Assembly (NCBI GenBank): GCA_002841375.1
Contig: PGZO01000003.1
Span: 165,139 to 229,138, forward strand
Length of the DNA: 64,000 bases
Direction of reading: 5' to 3'
Source: Firmicutes bacterium HGW-Firmicutes-7
GTDB taxonomy: Bacteria; Bacillota; Clostridia; Lachnospirales; Vallitaleaceae
The notes beneath the pieces were generated by a model. It searched no databases. It was not told the DNA's origin and was given only the letters and a program-made list of their open reading frames with translations. The position numbers and the translations under genes were made by a program. Below are positions 44,413-54,264 of the stretch, in pieces (position 1 is the first letter of the stretch; each line of letters starts with the position of its first letter).

Positions 44413-46005
44413 TTAAAAATAACGCTTAATTTTCTTTTCAAGCTCTTTTAACAATTTAATTTCAATGGAATCCACTAAGGCGACCAAACTCGCTGCAACA
44501 ACGTCAGTGGATACGCCAACTGTAGTCCATTCATTTACGCCGTCAGTAGAGGATATTAAAACCCTTACCTTTGCTGCAGTGGCCTTATTACTATCAAGTA
44601 CCCGTACTTTGTAATCGTTAAGATATACTGTTTTTAGCTCTGGATAAAAATCTTCTAGCGCTTCTCTAAGCGCCTTATCAAGTGCATTGACCGGACCGTC
44701 GCCTTCAGCAGCAGTCATTTTTATATGACCGTCAACATTTACCTTCACCATCGCATAAGAGCCAAATTCCTCTCCTGGTCCAGGTTTTTCTCCCATGATC
44801 TTAAAATTTTCAAGTTCAAAAAAAGGCTTATATTTACCAAGATGCTTTCTAATAACGAGTTCAAAAGTACTTTCAGCACCTTCAAATTGATACCCTTCAT
44901 GCTCTAACTCTTTTAATCTGGCAATAATTGCTGCTGTTTCTGGAGAGTCCTTTTTAATATCTGGCGCAACCTTTTGTATCTTTTTAAGAATAGTGCTTCG
45001 ACCAGATACTTCTGACATAAGAAATCTTCTTGCATTTCCTACTACAGAAGGATTTACATGTTCAAAACTCTTGGAGTTTTTATTAACACCATCTATATGC
45101 ATTCCACCTTTATGTGTAAAGGCATTTCTACCCACAAAAGGTGCATTATCATCAATGGAAAGGTTCGCAACTTCAGAGATAAAACGAGCAGTTGAAGTTA
45201 ATTGTTCCATATTTTCCTCAGTTAAGCATTCATACCCTAGCTTCAACTGCAGATTACCAATTATTGTAGTAAGATTTGCATTTCCACATCGTTCTCCAAA
45301 CCCAATAAAGGTTCCCTGAATTTCTGTTACACCTGCTTCAACAGCACTTATGGAATTTGCTACAGCAACACCGCTGTCATTGTGGCAATGAATGCCAAGT
45401 GTCATATCAAGTTCTTTATATACATGCTCTGTAATTTCAGCAATTTCCTTAGGCATACAACCCCCATTCGTATCACATAATACGAGACTTGAAGCACCTG
45501 CCTTTTTAGCTGACTTTAATGATTCTATTGCATACTCTTTGTTTGCTTTATAGCCATCAAAAAAATGTTCTGCATCAAAAATTACTTTTTTCTTATTACC
45601 AACTAAATATTCAATTGTATCTGAAATCATAGCAAGATTTTCATCAAGAGTGGCATTAATAATATCTGTAACGTGAAAATCCCAGCTCTTACCAAAAATC
45701 GCAATATACTGCGTATCAGCACTTAATAAGGATTTTATATTGTCGTCGTCCTCTGGTTTTAACCCTTTTCTTCTTGTACTACCAAAGGCGACGAGCTTAG
45801 AATGGTTTAACTTAATTTCTTTTACTCTTTGGAAGAATTCTAAATCCTTTGGATTGGAACCTGGATTACCAGCTTCAATGAAATCAACACCTATTTCGTC
45901 TAGCGCTTTTACAATTTTTAGCTTATCTCCTGCCGAAAAAGAAATTCCTTCGCCCTGTGCACCATCCCGTAATGTTGAATCATAAATAACTACTTTTTTC
46001 CCCAT
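44413..46005 (-). CDS. cimA: (R)-citramalate synthase
   Basis: CimA condenses pyruvate and acetyl-CoA to citramalate, the threonine-independent entry to isoleucine. The 530-residue protein has the HMGL-like barrel with YDSTLRDGAQGEGISFS, AIFGKSWDFHV, IFDAEHFFDGYKANKEYA and LCDTNGGCMP. The FGKSWDFHV and EHFFDGYKAN wording separates the citramalate-synthase family from leuA. The C-terminal region (about residues 390-530) is a LeuA-type allosteric domain, normally the site of isoleucine inhibition. GGAG precedes the ATG. It follows ilvC, after an intervening terminator (46049-46082). I see no separate leuA or ilvA in the window. Confidence 0.9.
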   Translation of the reverse strand: MGKKVVIYDSTLRDGAQGEGISFSAGDKLKIVKALDEIGVDFIEAGNPGSNPKDLEFFQRVKEIKLNHSKLVAFGSTRRKGLKPEDDDNIKSLLSADTQYIAIFGKSWDFHVTDIINATLDENLAMISDTIEYLVGNKKKVIFDAEHFFDGYKANKEYAIESLKSAKKAGASSLVLCDTNGGCMPKEIAEITEHVYKELDMTLGIHCHNDSGVAVANSISAVEAGVTEIQGTFIGFGERCGNANLTTIIGNLQLKLGYECLTEENMEQLTSTARFISEVANLSIDDNAPFVGRNAFTHKGGMHIDGVNKNSKSFEHVNPSVVGNARRFLMSEVSGRSTILKKIQKVAPDIKKDSPETAAIIARLKELEHEGYQFEGAESTFELVIRKHLGKYKPFFELENFKIMGEKPGPGEEFGSYAMVKVNVDGHIKMTAAEGDGPVNALDKALREALEDFYPELKTVYLNDYKVRVLDSNKATAAKVRVLISSTDGVNEWTTVGVSTDVVAASLVALVDSIEIKLLKELEKKIKRYF

Positions 46006-46048
46006 CTCAATATTTCTCCTTTCAAATACTTTGATTGCGACTTTTATG

Positions 46049-46082
46049 AAAAAACAAAGGCCGGTTAAGTTGTAACCGGCCT
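46049..46082 (-). terminator. Internal terminator between ilvC and cimA
   Basis: On the minus strand AGGCCGGTTA and TAACCGGCCT form a perfect, G/C-rich 10-pair stem with a five-base loop, followed by TTTGTTTTTTC. It is five bases after the ilvC stop codon and would limit read-through into cimA-leuCDB-ilvDB. Confidence 0.87.
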
Positions 46083-46087
46083 GAGAT

Positions 46088-47077
<990 letters not shown>

Positions 47078-47115
47078 TTAAATCCTCCTAATATTTGAGT
47101 GCATATTATGCAATT

Positions 47116-47619
47116 TTATTTAATGTTATCTTTGATAACGTTATTACCTCTTTGTAGTGCAGTTAACCCTGTTCTTGTAAATTCTTTAATTCCATATGGT
47201 TCAATTAAACTAATGAACGCTTCTAATTTTGCTTGATCCCCTGTAATTTCAATCACAAGGGATTCTGATGCAACATCAATAATTTTCGCTCTAAATATAT
47301 CTGTTACTTCTATAATAGAAGCTCTATTTTCATTTGTTGCTTCAACTTTAATTAAAAGCAATTCCCTATATACCGCAGCATCTTTAGTAAGCTCTTTAAT
47401 ATAAAGTACATCATGTAGCTTGTTCAGTTGTTTTGTAATTTGGTCGAGAACTAGATCATCACCTGTGACAACAATTGTCATTCTTGAAATGTCTTCGTGC
47501 TCTGTTTCACCAACAGATAAGCTGTCAATATTGAAGCCTCTTCTACTAAAAAGTCCAGCGACTCTACTTAGTACACCTGATTGGTTACTGACCAAAACGG
47601 ATAATACATGTCTTTTCAT
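47116..47619 (-). CDS. ilvN: Acetolactate synthase small (regulatory) subunit
   Basis: IlvN binds valine and controls IlvB. The 167-residue protein has an N-terminal ACT domain (HVLSVLVSNQSGVLSRVAGLFSRRGFNIDSLSVGETE) and the C-terminal acetolactate-synthase regulatory domain (REL-LIKVEA onward, about residues 85-160). AGGAGG precedes the ATG. It is the first gene after the isoleucine-type T-box (47761-48033), and its catalytic partner ilvB is the last gene of the operon. Confidence 0.95.
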   Translation of the reverse strand: MKRHVLSVLVSNQSGVLSRVAGLFSRRGFNIDSLSVGETEHEDISRMTIVVTGDDLVLDQITKQLNKLHDVLYIKELTKDAAVYRELLLIKVEATNENRASIIEVTDIFRAKIIDVASESLVIEITGDQAKLEAFISLIEPYGIKEFTRTGLTALQRGNNVIKDNIK

Positions 47620-47760
47620 ACGAATCCTCCTTTCATTTGTTAGTGGGTAGTTAATTAATTATAGCATGTTTGCTCTTAAAATCAAGATATTGTTGCTTTC
47701 TTTTGTTACTACTTTAACACTGTAAATTTGTCTATTGATAAACTAAAAATAAATAAATAA

Positions 47761-48033
47761 CGCCCCTACAGATATTCTGTAGGGGCGAAGATATACTACG
47801 CGGTACCACCCTAATTGCCAACAATGTTGACCACTCGTTCAAGGTTCAATCAAACCCTAGCCTATAACGGGGCTTACCGATTTTACTTACTTAATTCAGC
47901 AAAATAGCTCAGGAGTGATTGGGTTATCATAATAGTATCGACTCTCACCAAATCATCGACTCTCTGAAACTATCTGCTAAAAACCACGTCTCCGTCACTG
48001 CATTTATCATAATATTCTTTAACGATAACTATT
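47761..48033 (-). ncRNA. T-box leader, isoleucine specifier
   Basis: On the minus strand the leader has a Stem I with the AGAG kink motif. Its lower helix pairs 5' AGCAGATAG-TCAG with 3' CTGA-CTAT-TTGCT. The T-box motif AGGGTGGTACCGCG lies at 47799-47812, and a 12-pair terminator hairpin at 47761-47787 is followed by a T-rich tail. By alignment to the glyQS leader, where the specifier is followed by AUUC-UUGAGC, the specifier here is AUC (47917-47919), followed by ACTC-CTGAGC. The UGGU sequence fits a tRNA ending in ACCA, as tRNA-Ile does. Uncharged tRNA-Ile should allow read-through. Confidence 0.93.
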
Positions 48034-48039
48034 TATAGG

Positions 48040-48069
48040 ATTATAGCAAATGCTTAGGTGTCCTGTCAA
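48040..48069 (-). promoter_or_regulatory. Promoter of the ilv-leu T-box operon
   Basis: On the minus strand TTGACA (48064-48069) and TATAAT (48040-48045) are 18 bases apart. Transcription would begin near 48033, at the start of the T-box leader. Confidence 0.82.
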
Positions 48070-48087
48070 GGAGTTTTTAAAATATTA

Positions 48088-48732
48088 TTAGAATCTTTTT
48101 AGCAGGTGATCTACATCTTCTTTTGCATATTGCATTACCTGCTCTTTTGTAATGTCAATAGAATCTACGCCTTCTACCAATACCTTTTTGAAACTACTAA
48201 TTCCAACAAATCCAAAAATTTCCTCTAAATATTTAGCACCTTGGTTCAGTTTCCAAGAGAGCACCAGCGGATAAGTTCCACCGGATGATTGAATATATAC
48301 CATTTTTCTTTCTACATCATCTAATAATCCTTTTACATTCTTTTGTGAAATATCTATTAGTTTTCCTTGAATGATGATGCAATCTAAATATTGTTTTAAA
48401 ATAGCAGGAAAAAACAGACTCCACATAGGTGCTGTGATAATATATCGATCGGCTCTTAAAAATTGGTCACATAATTCATTAATTCTTTTTATCTGTTGCT
48501 TTTCTTCATCAGATAGCTTTTCATATTCCTCTGGCGTTGGCAACGTAGCCCGACTTGAAAAAAGCTTATAGTTAAACATTGGTATATTTGAAGTATATAA
48601 ATCTAGTTCTTCAACAATTGCATCTGGATGCTTCTGAAGCAATTGCTGAATCATATAACGGCCTACCTGTTTGCTTGTTGAAAATTCTTCTGGCTTCGAA
48701 CTAGAAGAAATGTATAATACATGATATGACAT
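48088..48732 (-). CDS. FMN-dependent NADH-azoreductase family protein
   Basis: This 214-residue flavodoxin-fold protein has the AzoR/AcpD pattern: YISSSSKPEEFSTSKQVGRYMI near the N-terminus for FMN phosphate, ITAPMWSLFFPAILKQYLDCII (about residue 99) and the YIQSSGGTYP loop (about residue 146). Such enzymes reduce quinones and azo compounds by two electrons with NADH, protecting against quinone stress. It is a lone gene; the ilv T-box promoter begins just after its stop codon on the same strand. The natural substrate is unknown. Confidence 0.9.
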   Translation of the reverse strand: MSYHVLYISSSSKPEEFSTSKQVGRYMIQQLLQKHPDAIVEELDLYTSNIPMFNYKLFSSRATLPTPEEYEKLSDEEKQQIKRINELCDQFLRADRYIITAPMWSLFFPAILKQYLDCIIIQGKLIDISQKNVKGLLDDVERKMVYIQSSGGTYPLVLSWKLNQGAKYLEEIFGFVGISSFKKVLVEGVDSIDITKEQVMQYAKEDVDHLLKRF

Positions 48733-48836
48733 GAGAAATAGCCTCCTATAATTTCACCTCTTGTAGGTGCGTAATTATACATTAGTATTACCCTGTCATC
48801 ACTTTTTATTCGTTGTTTTTACAGTAAAAACACGAA

Positions 48837-50045
48837 TTAACTCTTTCTTTCTGCTATTAACTTCTGTGCCATTCGTGCCGCTATTTGAGCGCATTTTTCT
48901 AAATCTTCTTTCTTTGGGGATGATTTTGCCTCTACCGACTCACCAAGCTTTTCCCACTTCACTCTTTCAGCAAACTTATCCAAGTTAGATACACCTCCAC
49001 CACTCCATGATGAGGTACCAAATATTCCTAAAAATCTATTTTTCAACTGAGCGTTCTCGATTTTATGAATCACGGTTTCCATGGCAGGGAATAATCCCGT
49101 ATTATATGCACAGCTACCAAGAATAACACCCTTAAACCTCCATAGTTCACTGATGATATAGGATACGTGTGTTTTTGAAGCATCATAGATTCTAATATTT
49201 GTTATCCCTTCCTCCGTTAATGCTCTTGCAATTTCATCCGCCATTTTTTGTGTATTTCCATACATAGAACCAAAAACAATTACAACACCCTCTTCGGCCT
49301 CCAATTTTGACCATTTATTATAATATTCGATAATAGTTCCTGGATTCGTACGCCAAACTGGTCCATGTGTTGGTGCGATAATTTTAATATCAATCTTAGC
49401 ATCTGTAAGCTTTTTTAGCGCTTTTTGAACCATGCCACTATATTTCCCAACGATATTTGAATAATACCTTCTAATTTCCTCTACATAAAAATCCAGATTT
49501 ATTTCATCATCAAATACGCCACCATCTAAGGTTCCAAAACCTCCGAAAGCATCCGCTGAAATTAGAACCTTTTCAGTTTCTTCATAAGTCATCATTGTTT
49601 CAGGCCAATGTACCATAGGTGTCAGGTAAAATCTAAGCTTATGTTGTCCTAAATCAAGCAGATCTCCGTCATCAATAATAAGATATTTTTCAAACTTTCC
49701 ATAAAAATCTTCAAGGAGTCCGATCGTCTTATTATTGCCAACTATCGTAAGTTCAGGATATTTTTCTTTTAGAGATTTTATTGCCCCTGAATGGTCAGGT
49801 TCCATATGATTGATAATCAAGTAATCTACTTGCTTATCCCCAATAATGCTTTCAATATTATCTAAAAATTCATGAATTTTAGACCCTTTTACCGTATCAA
49901 ATATTGCCACCTTATCATCTTTGATTAAATAAGAATTATAAGAAACTCCTTTTTCTAGAGGCCATAAATTTTCAAACAAATGTGTTTCTCTATCGTTCAC
50001 ACCGATAAAATATATGTTTTCTGTAACATTTATTGTTTTGATCAT
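48837..50045 (-). CDS. Flavodiiron protein (FprA/FDP)
   Basis: This 402-residue protein reduces oxygen to water (and in some members nitric oxide) in anaerobes. The N-terminal metallo-beta-lactamase-like domain carries the diiron ligands H80-x-E82-x-D84-H85, a further histidine in TPMVHWPETM, and APTHGPVW. The C-terminal flavodoxin domain (from about residue 255) has VIVFGSMYGNTQKMA for FMN binding. There is no rubredoxin extension, so it is a class A protein with separate electron carriers. It fits a strict anaerobe that meets occasional air, as do the azoreductase, MsrAB and peroxiredoxin in this window. Confidence 0.95.
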   Translation of the reverse strand: MIKTINVTENIYFIGVNDRETHLFENLWPLEKGVSYNSYLIKDDKVAIFDTVKGSKIHEFLDNIESIIGDKQVDYLIINHMEPDHSGAIKSLKEKYPELTIVGNNKTIGLLEDFYGKFEKYLIIDDGDLLDLGQHKLRFYLTPMVHWPETMMTYEETEKVLISADAFGGFGTLDGGVFDDEINLDFYVEEIRRYYSNIVGKYSGMVQKALKKLTDAKIDIKIIAPTHGPVWRTNPGTIIEYYNKWSKLEAEEGVVIVFGSMYGNTQKMADEIARALTEEGITNIRIYDASKTHVSYIISELWRFKGVILGSCAYNTGLFPAMETVIHKIENAQLKNRFLGIFGTSSWSGGGVSNLDKFAERVKWEKLGESVEAKSSPKKEDLEKCAQIAARMAQKLIAERKS

Positions 50046-50150
50046 AGCAACAAATCCTCCTTAATATATGTTAATTTTTCCACATTTATTTTATCATATA
50101 TATCCTTAATTTGTCAGCAATTAATTATCGTTGTAGTGAAAAACAACAAA

Positions 50151-50180
50151 TTACCCCCAATAACAAAATATTGAGGGCAA
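50151..50180 (-). terminator. Hairpin after the S8 protease gene
   Basis: On the minus strand TTGCCCTCAATA pairs with TATTGGGGGTAA with two mismatches, about 33 bases after the protease stop codon. Scattered T residues follow. It is probably the terminator of the protease gene. Confidence 0.6.
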
Positions 50181-50212
50181 TTCCATTAAAATAACCTTTT
50201 CAATTAGCAAAC

Positions 50213-52465
50213 CTAATCTGTTGAGAAATCAAATGAATAACTAGCTTCCAATGAATTCTTAGCACCATCTTTTACTGCACTGGCTGGAATTAAAACAGTA
50301 TAATTCGTCAAATTGTCTAACTTTTTCTTAGGTGTTAAAATCAGCTGATTTCCTTCAATTTTAGATGAAAATGGTAAACTGCACCGTTTTTTATCATTCG
50401 TCGTAATTTTAATATTCTTAAATTGTTTATCACGAGATATTTTCTCGTCAAAATTAACAATAATTATCACATCGTTTGGTACCTTTTGATTTATTTCTGG
50501 ATAGGTGCTTATAATTTGAGGTGGGTTCTTATCTTTTTCAGTAACAAACTTAAACGTATACTTTTCCTCATTATAATTCCCACCTTGATCTATAACTGCT
50601 TTTTTAGGAATAGAAATTTTATATTTGGTGTTGTAGTCCAAAACTGTATCATTCCATATATAAAGCAAGTTATCTATTGCTGTAGCATAAAATCCACAAT
50701 CACCGATCGCCTTTCCATTAATCGTAATATTATTCATTCCAGGTCCATCTGCAACAAGCTTATCAAACATAACCGTGATTCCAGCGTCTACAGGAATATT
50801 TTTAGATTTATCTAAGGGCTCTGAACCGATTATGTTAGGAACAAGTGTATCTGTTGTAAAAAACCTCAGCAAATATGGTTCACTTAAACCTATCAAATTC
50901 TCATTGTGTACTGCGTCACTCGGAACTTCGAGAATATATGTACGATTACTATGTAAAGAATCCGTAGCAACGACGATAAGTGATGAACCACTAATACGAC
51001 AATCTATTTCTATTGGGTGATCATCTTCTTTTAAAATAATATTCGTAAAATTTGTGTCTTCATATATTTCTTCCGTAAAACTTAATTCTATATTTTTGTC
51101 TAATGTAACATTTCTTTCTCCGTAATAAGGACTGCTACTATTTACAAATAGCGCGGTGTTACCAGAACTTAACAACGCCTGATGCGCATTAATCAATCCA
51201 CCTGTTGCCACTTTACCTTCTAAACTGGGGTAAGGTACTGTTGATTCTTTGATGATATCAACGATCTCAATGGGTGATAATGAAGGATTAGCACTTAACA
51301 ATAATCCTGCCACACCGGATACATGTGGTGCTGCCATAGAAGTTCCCCCACCATATTCATAAATTCCTCCAGGTAAGGTACTATAAATATAATTTCCAGG
51401 TGCTACTACATCCACAGAATAATGACCATAATTTGAAAAAGAAGAAAGATTGCCTGTACGATCTACTGCCGCAACCGAAATGATATTCCCACATTCATAG
51501 GAGGCCGGGTAATAAGGTGATTGCTCTATATCTAAGGCATAATTTCCTGCAACAGCAACAAAAACACCATTATAATTATCAATGGATTGTCTTAATGCTT
51601 CACTATAATAACCTATTCCCCATGAATTATTTGCAATTTTTGCCCCCATTTTTTTAGCATATTCAATTGCCGCAATGGCATCACTGACATAACCTCCCGA
51701 GGGACCTGCAAACTTTAATGGCATAATCTTTACATTTGGCGCTACACCAATGGTTCCAATGCCATTATCCCCTTTTGCTGCAATTATACCTGCTACATGG
51801 GTTCCATGGTAATCTCCTCCCACATCATAAACTGATGCATCATCATTATGAAAATCCCATCCATGGATATCATCAATATAACCGTTACCATCATTATCAA
51901 TTCCGTCATTTGGTATTTCTTTCGTATTTATCCAAATGTTATCTGATAAATCAGGATGATAAATATCAACACCTTCATCAATTACGGCAATAATAACTTC
52001 TTGGGATCCCATACTGATATCCCACGCTGCCTCTGCATCAATATCAAAATCCGAATCATTTTCTAATCCCCACTGGAGACTGTAAAAAGGATCATCAACT
52101 TGTGCCGCAATCTCACACCAGTAATCTGGTTCAGCATATTCAACACTTTCATTTTTTTGCAGTTCAGCTATAACTTCTTCTACAGAAGTATGATCTTCAA
52201 TCATTACTACTTCGATATTTGACTTAAATTTCTTTTTTGTTCTAGTCCCTGTAATATTTTTAGTGATTTCAATATCATTAGCCTTTGCATTGTCTTTAAA
52301 TTTCACAATGACCCTATCGTTTGCATATTTCATTTTTTCTTCGGTTCCATTATTTTTCTTTTCAAATAACTGGGCACCTAAGGTCGTTGCTGGCGCAATC
52401 ATAAAATTCAAAACAAACACTACCATAATTAATAAGCATATACCTCTTCCCGTTCTTTTTCTCAT
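50213..52465 (-). CDS. Secreted subtilisin-like serine protease (S8) with Ig-like repeats
   Basis: This 750-residue exported protease has a signal peptide (residues 1 to about 31), a propeptide (about residues 45-115) and an S8 domain with Asp163 (VIDEG), His220 (HGTHVAG) and Ser376 (GTSMAAPH). The C-terminal half (about residues 440-750) holds three Big_5/SbsA-type Ig-like domains, each opening with a phrase such as SSSPYYGERNVTLDKNIELSF or SEPLDKSKNIPVDAGITVMF. These could hold the enzyme at the cell surface. It is transcribed divergently from an M23 peptidase gene. The substrate is unknown; nutrient protease, spore-related and agr-controlled roles are all possible. Confidence 0.93.
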   Translation of the reverse strand: MRKRTGRGICLLIMVVFVLNFMIAPATTLGAQLFEKKNNGTEEKMKYANDRVIVKFKDNAKANDIEITKNITGTRTKKKFKSNIEVVMIEDHTSVEEVIAELQKNESVEYAEPDYWCEIAAQVDDPFYSLQWGLENDSDFDIDAEAAWDISMGSQEVIIAVIDEGVDIYHPDLSDNIWINTKEIPNDGIDNDGNGYIDDIHGWDFHNDDASVYDVGGDYHGTHVAGIIAAKGDNGIGTIGVAPNVKIMPLKFAGPSGGYVSDAIAAIEYAKKMGAKIANNSWGIGYYSEALRQSIDNYNGVFVAVAGNYALDIEQSPYYPASYECGNIISVAAVDRTGNLSSFSNYGHYSVDVVAPGNYIYSTLPGGIYEYGGGTSMAAPHVSGVAGLLLSANPSLSPIEIVDIIKESTVPYPSLEGKVATGGLINAHQALLSSGNTALFVNSSSPYYGERNVTLDKNIELSFTEEIYEDTNFTNIILKEDDHPIEIDCRISGSSLIVVATDSLHSNRTYILEVPSDAVHNENLIGLSEPYLLRFFTTDTLVPNIIGSEPLDKSKNIPVDAGITVMFDKLVADGPGMNNITINGKAIGDCGFYATAIDNLLYIWNDTVLDYNTKYKISIPKKAVIDQGGNYNEEKYTFKFVTEKDKNPPQIISTYPEINQKVPNDVIIIVNFDEKISRDKQFKNIKITTNDKKRCSLPFSSKIEGNQLILTPKKKLDNLTNYTVLIPASAVKDGAKNSLEASYSFDFSTD

Positions 52466-52819
52466 TTCCCTTTCTCCTTAAATTTATTATTTCACAACAG
52501 CATAAAGCAAATTCGAATATATTCATCAAAAAGAACTACATACTGTTATAAAATTCATTTAATATTATATGTCTACTTCAATAAGTGAAATATTTTATTA
52601 TATTATAGTATAAAGCATTGTAATATGTCAAATATTTAACTTATTTTATATTTTTATGTTCCTTGCTTCGACTTTAATCGACATTATTTATTATCTTTTT
52701 ACAAGGTTCTCTTTTCAAAGAGTCTATTTTCTACGTTTCATTCGTGACCATAATCTGATAAAATATAATATAGGGTTGTAGTGTCAGAAGTAACAAAATA
52801 TGTTTAAAGGGAGGAAATA
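52466..52819. other. Divergent intergenic region between S8 and M23 genes
   Basis: On the minus strand TTGACA (52626-52631) and TATAAT (52602-52607) are 18 bases apart and should drive the protease gene. For the M23 gene I see only a TATAAT-like sequence near 52765 and a GGGAGG ribosome site. Very A/T-rich; no repeats or RNA motifs recognised. Confidence 0.55.
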
Positions 52820-54040
52820 ATGAAAAAGCTTACTTTAGGGTTATCTCTAATAATAATAATCGTTATCATAAGCATTTGGTACCAAAACAGAAGTGATTTA
52901 GACAACAATTTCGTTTCAGACGATCTTCTCACCTCAGACGAGGAAGTACTACTACCACAATTACAACTAGTAATTGATGATCATATTACTACCTTATCAA
53001 GTGATTCTGAGAATCCAACGCCTATAAATCTTACACCGGATTCATTGATGCAATTTAATTTCACTACACAACCTAATAATATCGTTGAAACGATTTATTC
53101 AAATGACAATATCCTACTTACAGATAAAATTGTCGAAACACCACTTGCGCTACCTCAGCAGGAAGGTATTTATAAAATTGAACTGACCTGTACTTGGGAG
53201 GATTATTCGTCCACTTACTCCTTCTTCGTATTTTTAGATTTACCCATTACTTATAAGATAAATCAACATAGTGCTTATCCTGGTGACAGCTTTGCAATTT
53301 TGATTTCTAATGTGAATGAAGAAGAAAACTTTCATGTGACCGCGCCCTTTTACAATGAAGCGCTTGACTTCTATCCTTACGAAGACGGCTTCCTTTGTAT
53401 CATTCCAATCTACGCTTGGTCAACACCTGGGAAATATCAAATTCAAGCTTCTAACTCAGAACCTGCATTAACAAATACTTTTGATGTGGAAATCTTACCT
53501 AAAGCTTTTGATGTTCAATATCTACAAGTAACCGAATCAACGGCTGCTATTAATACAACTGATAATTCTGCAAATGACCAAGTATATTTTGATGCAGCTA
53601 GATCTAATCCTATACAAGAAAAATTATGGGAAGGTGCATTTATTCAACCCACTGATGGAAAAGTTACAACAGATTATTGTGCAACACGTTACACAAATGA
53701 TAATCCTACGCCATCCAGGCATCTTGCTATTGATATTGCAAATACAAATGGAACACCAATAATGGCATCTAATCATGGTAAAGTCGTATTAGCAAAAGAA
53801 CTAATCATCACAGGCAATACAATTGTTATTGATCATGGCCTTGGTATTTTTACCTCCTCCTTTCACCTTAGCGAAATAGATGTAAAGGAAGGAGATTTCG
53901 TTACAAAGGGCGATGTTATTGGCAAAATGGGCTCTACCGGTTATTCAACAGGACCCCATCTTCATTTTGCAATATGGAAGAATGGTACATTTTTGAATCC
54001 ATGGACTTTCATCGAAAAAGATCCTGTAGAATTTAAATAA
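52820..54040 (+). CDS. Membrane-anchored M23 family peptidoglycan endopeptidase
   Basis: This 406-residue protein has an N-terminal signal anchor (residues 3-20), about 220 residues of beta-rich extracellular region, and a C-terminal LytM/M23 domain with the zinc ligands His301, Asp305 (HLAID) and His382 of GPHLHF. Family members cleave peptide cross-links of peptidoglycan. With Zn ligands intact it is likely active rather than a regulator. The fold order resembles clostridial M23 proteins with a lipoyl-like hairpin core. GGGAGG precedes the ATG. It is a lone gene upstream of the agr locus. Confidence 0.9.
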   Translation: MKKLTLGLSLIIIIVIISIWYQNRSDLDNNFVSDDLLTSDEEVLLPQLQLVIDDHITTLSSDSENPTPINLTPDSLMQFNFTTQPNNIVETIYSNDNILLTDKIVETPLALPQQEGIYKIELTCTWEDYSSTYSFFVFLDLPITYKINQHSAYPGDSFAILISNVNEEENFHVTAPFYNEALDFYPYEDGFLCIIPIYAWSTPGKYQIQASNSEPALTNTFDVEILPKAFDVQYLQVTESTAAINTTDNSANDQVYFDAARSNPIQEKLWEGAFIQPTDGKVTTDYCATRYTNDNPTPSRHLAIDIANTNGTPIMASNHGKVVLAKELIITGNTIVIDHGLGIFTSSFHLSEIDVKEGDFVTKGDVIGKMGSTGYSTGPHLHFAIWKNGTFLNPWTFIEKDPVEFK

Positions 54041-54164
54041 TTATTTTTACTTTAATATACTATTATTTTAATCATAATCATTAAATAATTTAAATACTAC
54101 TATTAATAATGCTTTTCCTACATACGGCACCGATAATCAAGCAACGAACTGCTCATATGACATT

Positions 54165-54233
54165 TGTCGTTCGTGCGGACATAGGTGTCGTTTGTACATG
54201 CTCGGTTGACAAAAGTCGAGATTTTGATATTAT
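54165..54233 (+). promoter_or_regulatory. agrBD promoter with LytTR-type direct repeats
   Basis: TGTCGTTCGT (54165-54174) and TGTCGTTTGT (54186-54195) are direct repeats exactly 21 bases apart, two helical turns. The CGTTNGT core fits the LytTR consensus for seven of nine positions in each. They end ten bases before the TTGACA -35 (54206-54211); TATTAT (54228-54233) follows after 16 bases. This is the classical activator position for AgrA-like regulators. Confidence 0.8.
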
Positions 54234-54264
54234 CAAGTAACAATTATTTACAGTAGGTGATGAG

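Noticed and set aside
44413..46005. 2-isopropylmalate synthase (leuA) for the gene before leuC
   Set aside because: The FGKSWDFHV and EHFFDGYKAN segments and the 530-residue length belong to citramalate synthases, and the T-box codon is isoleucine.
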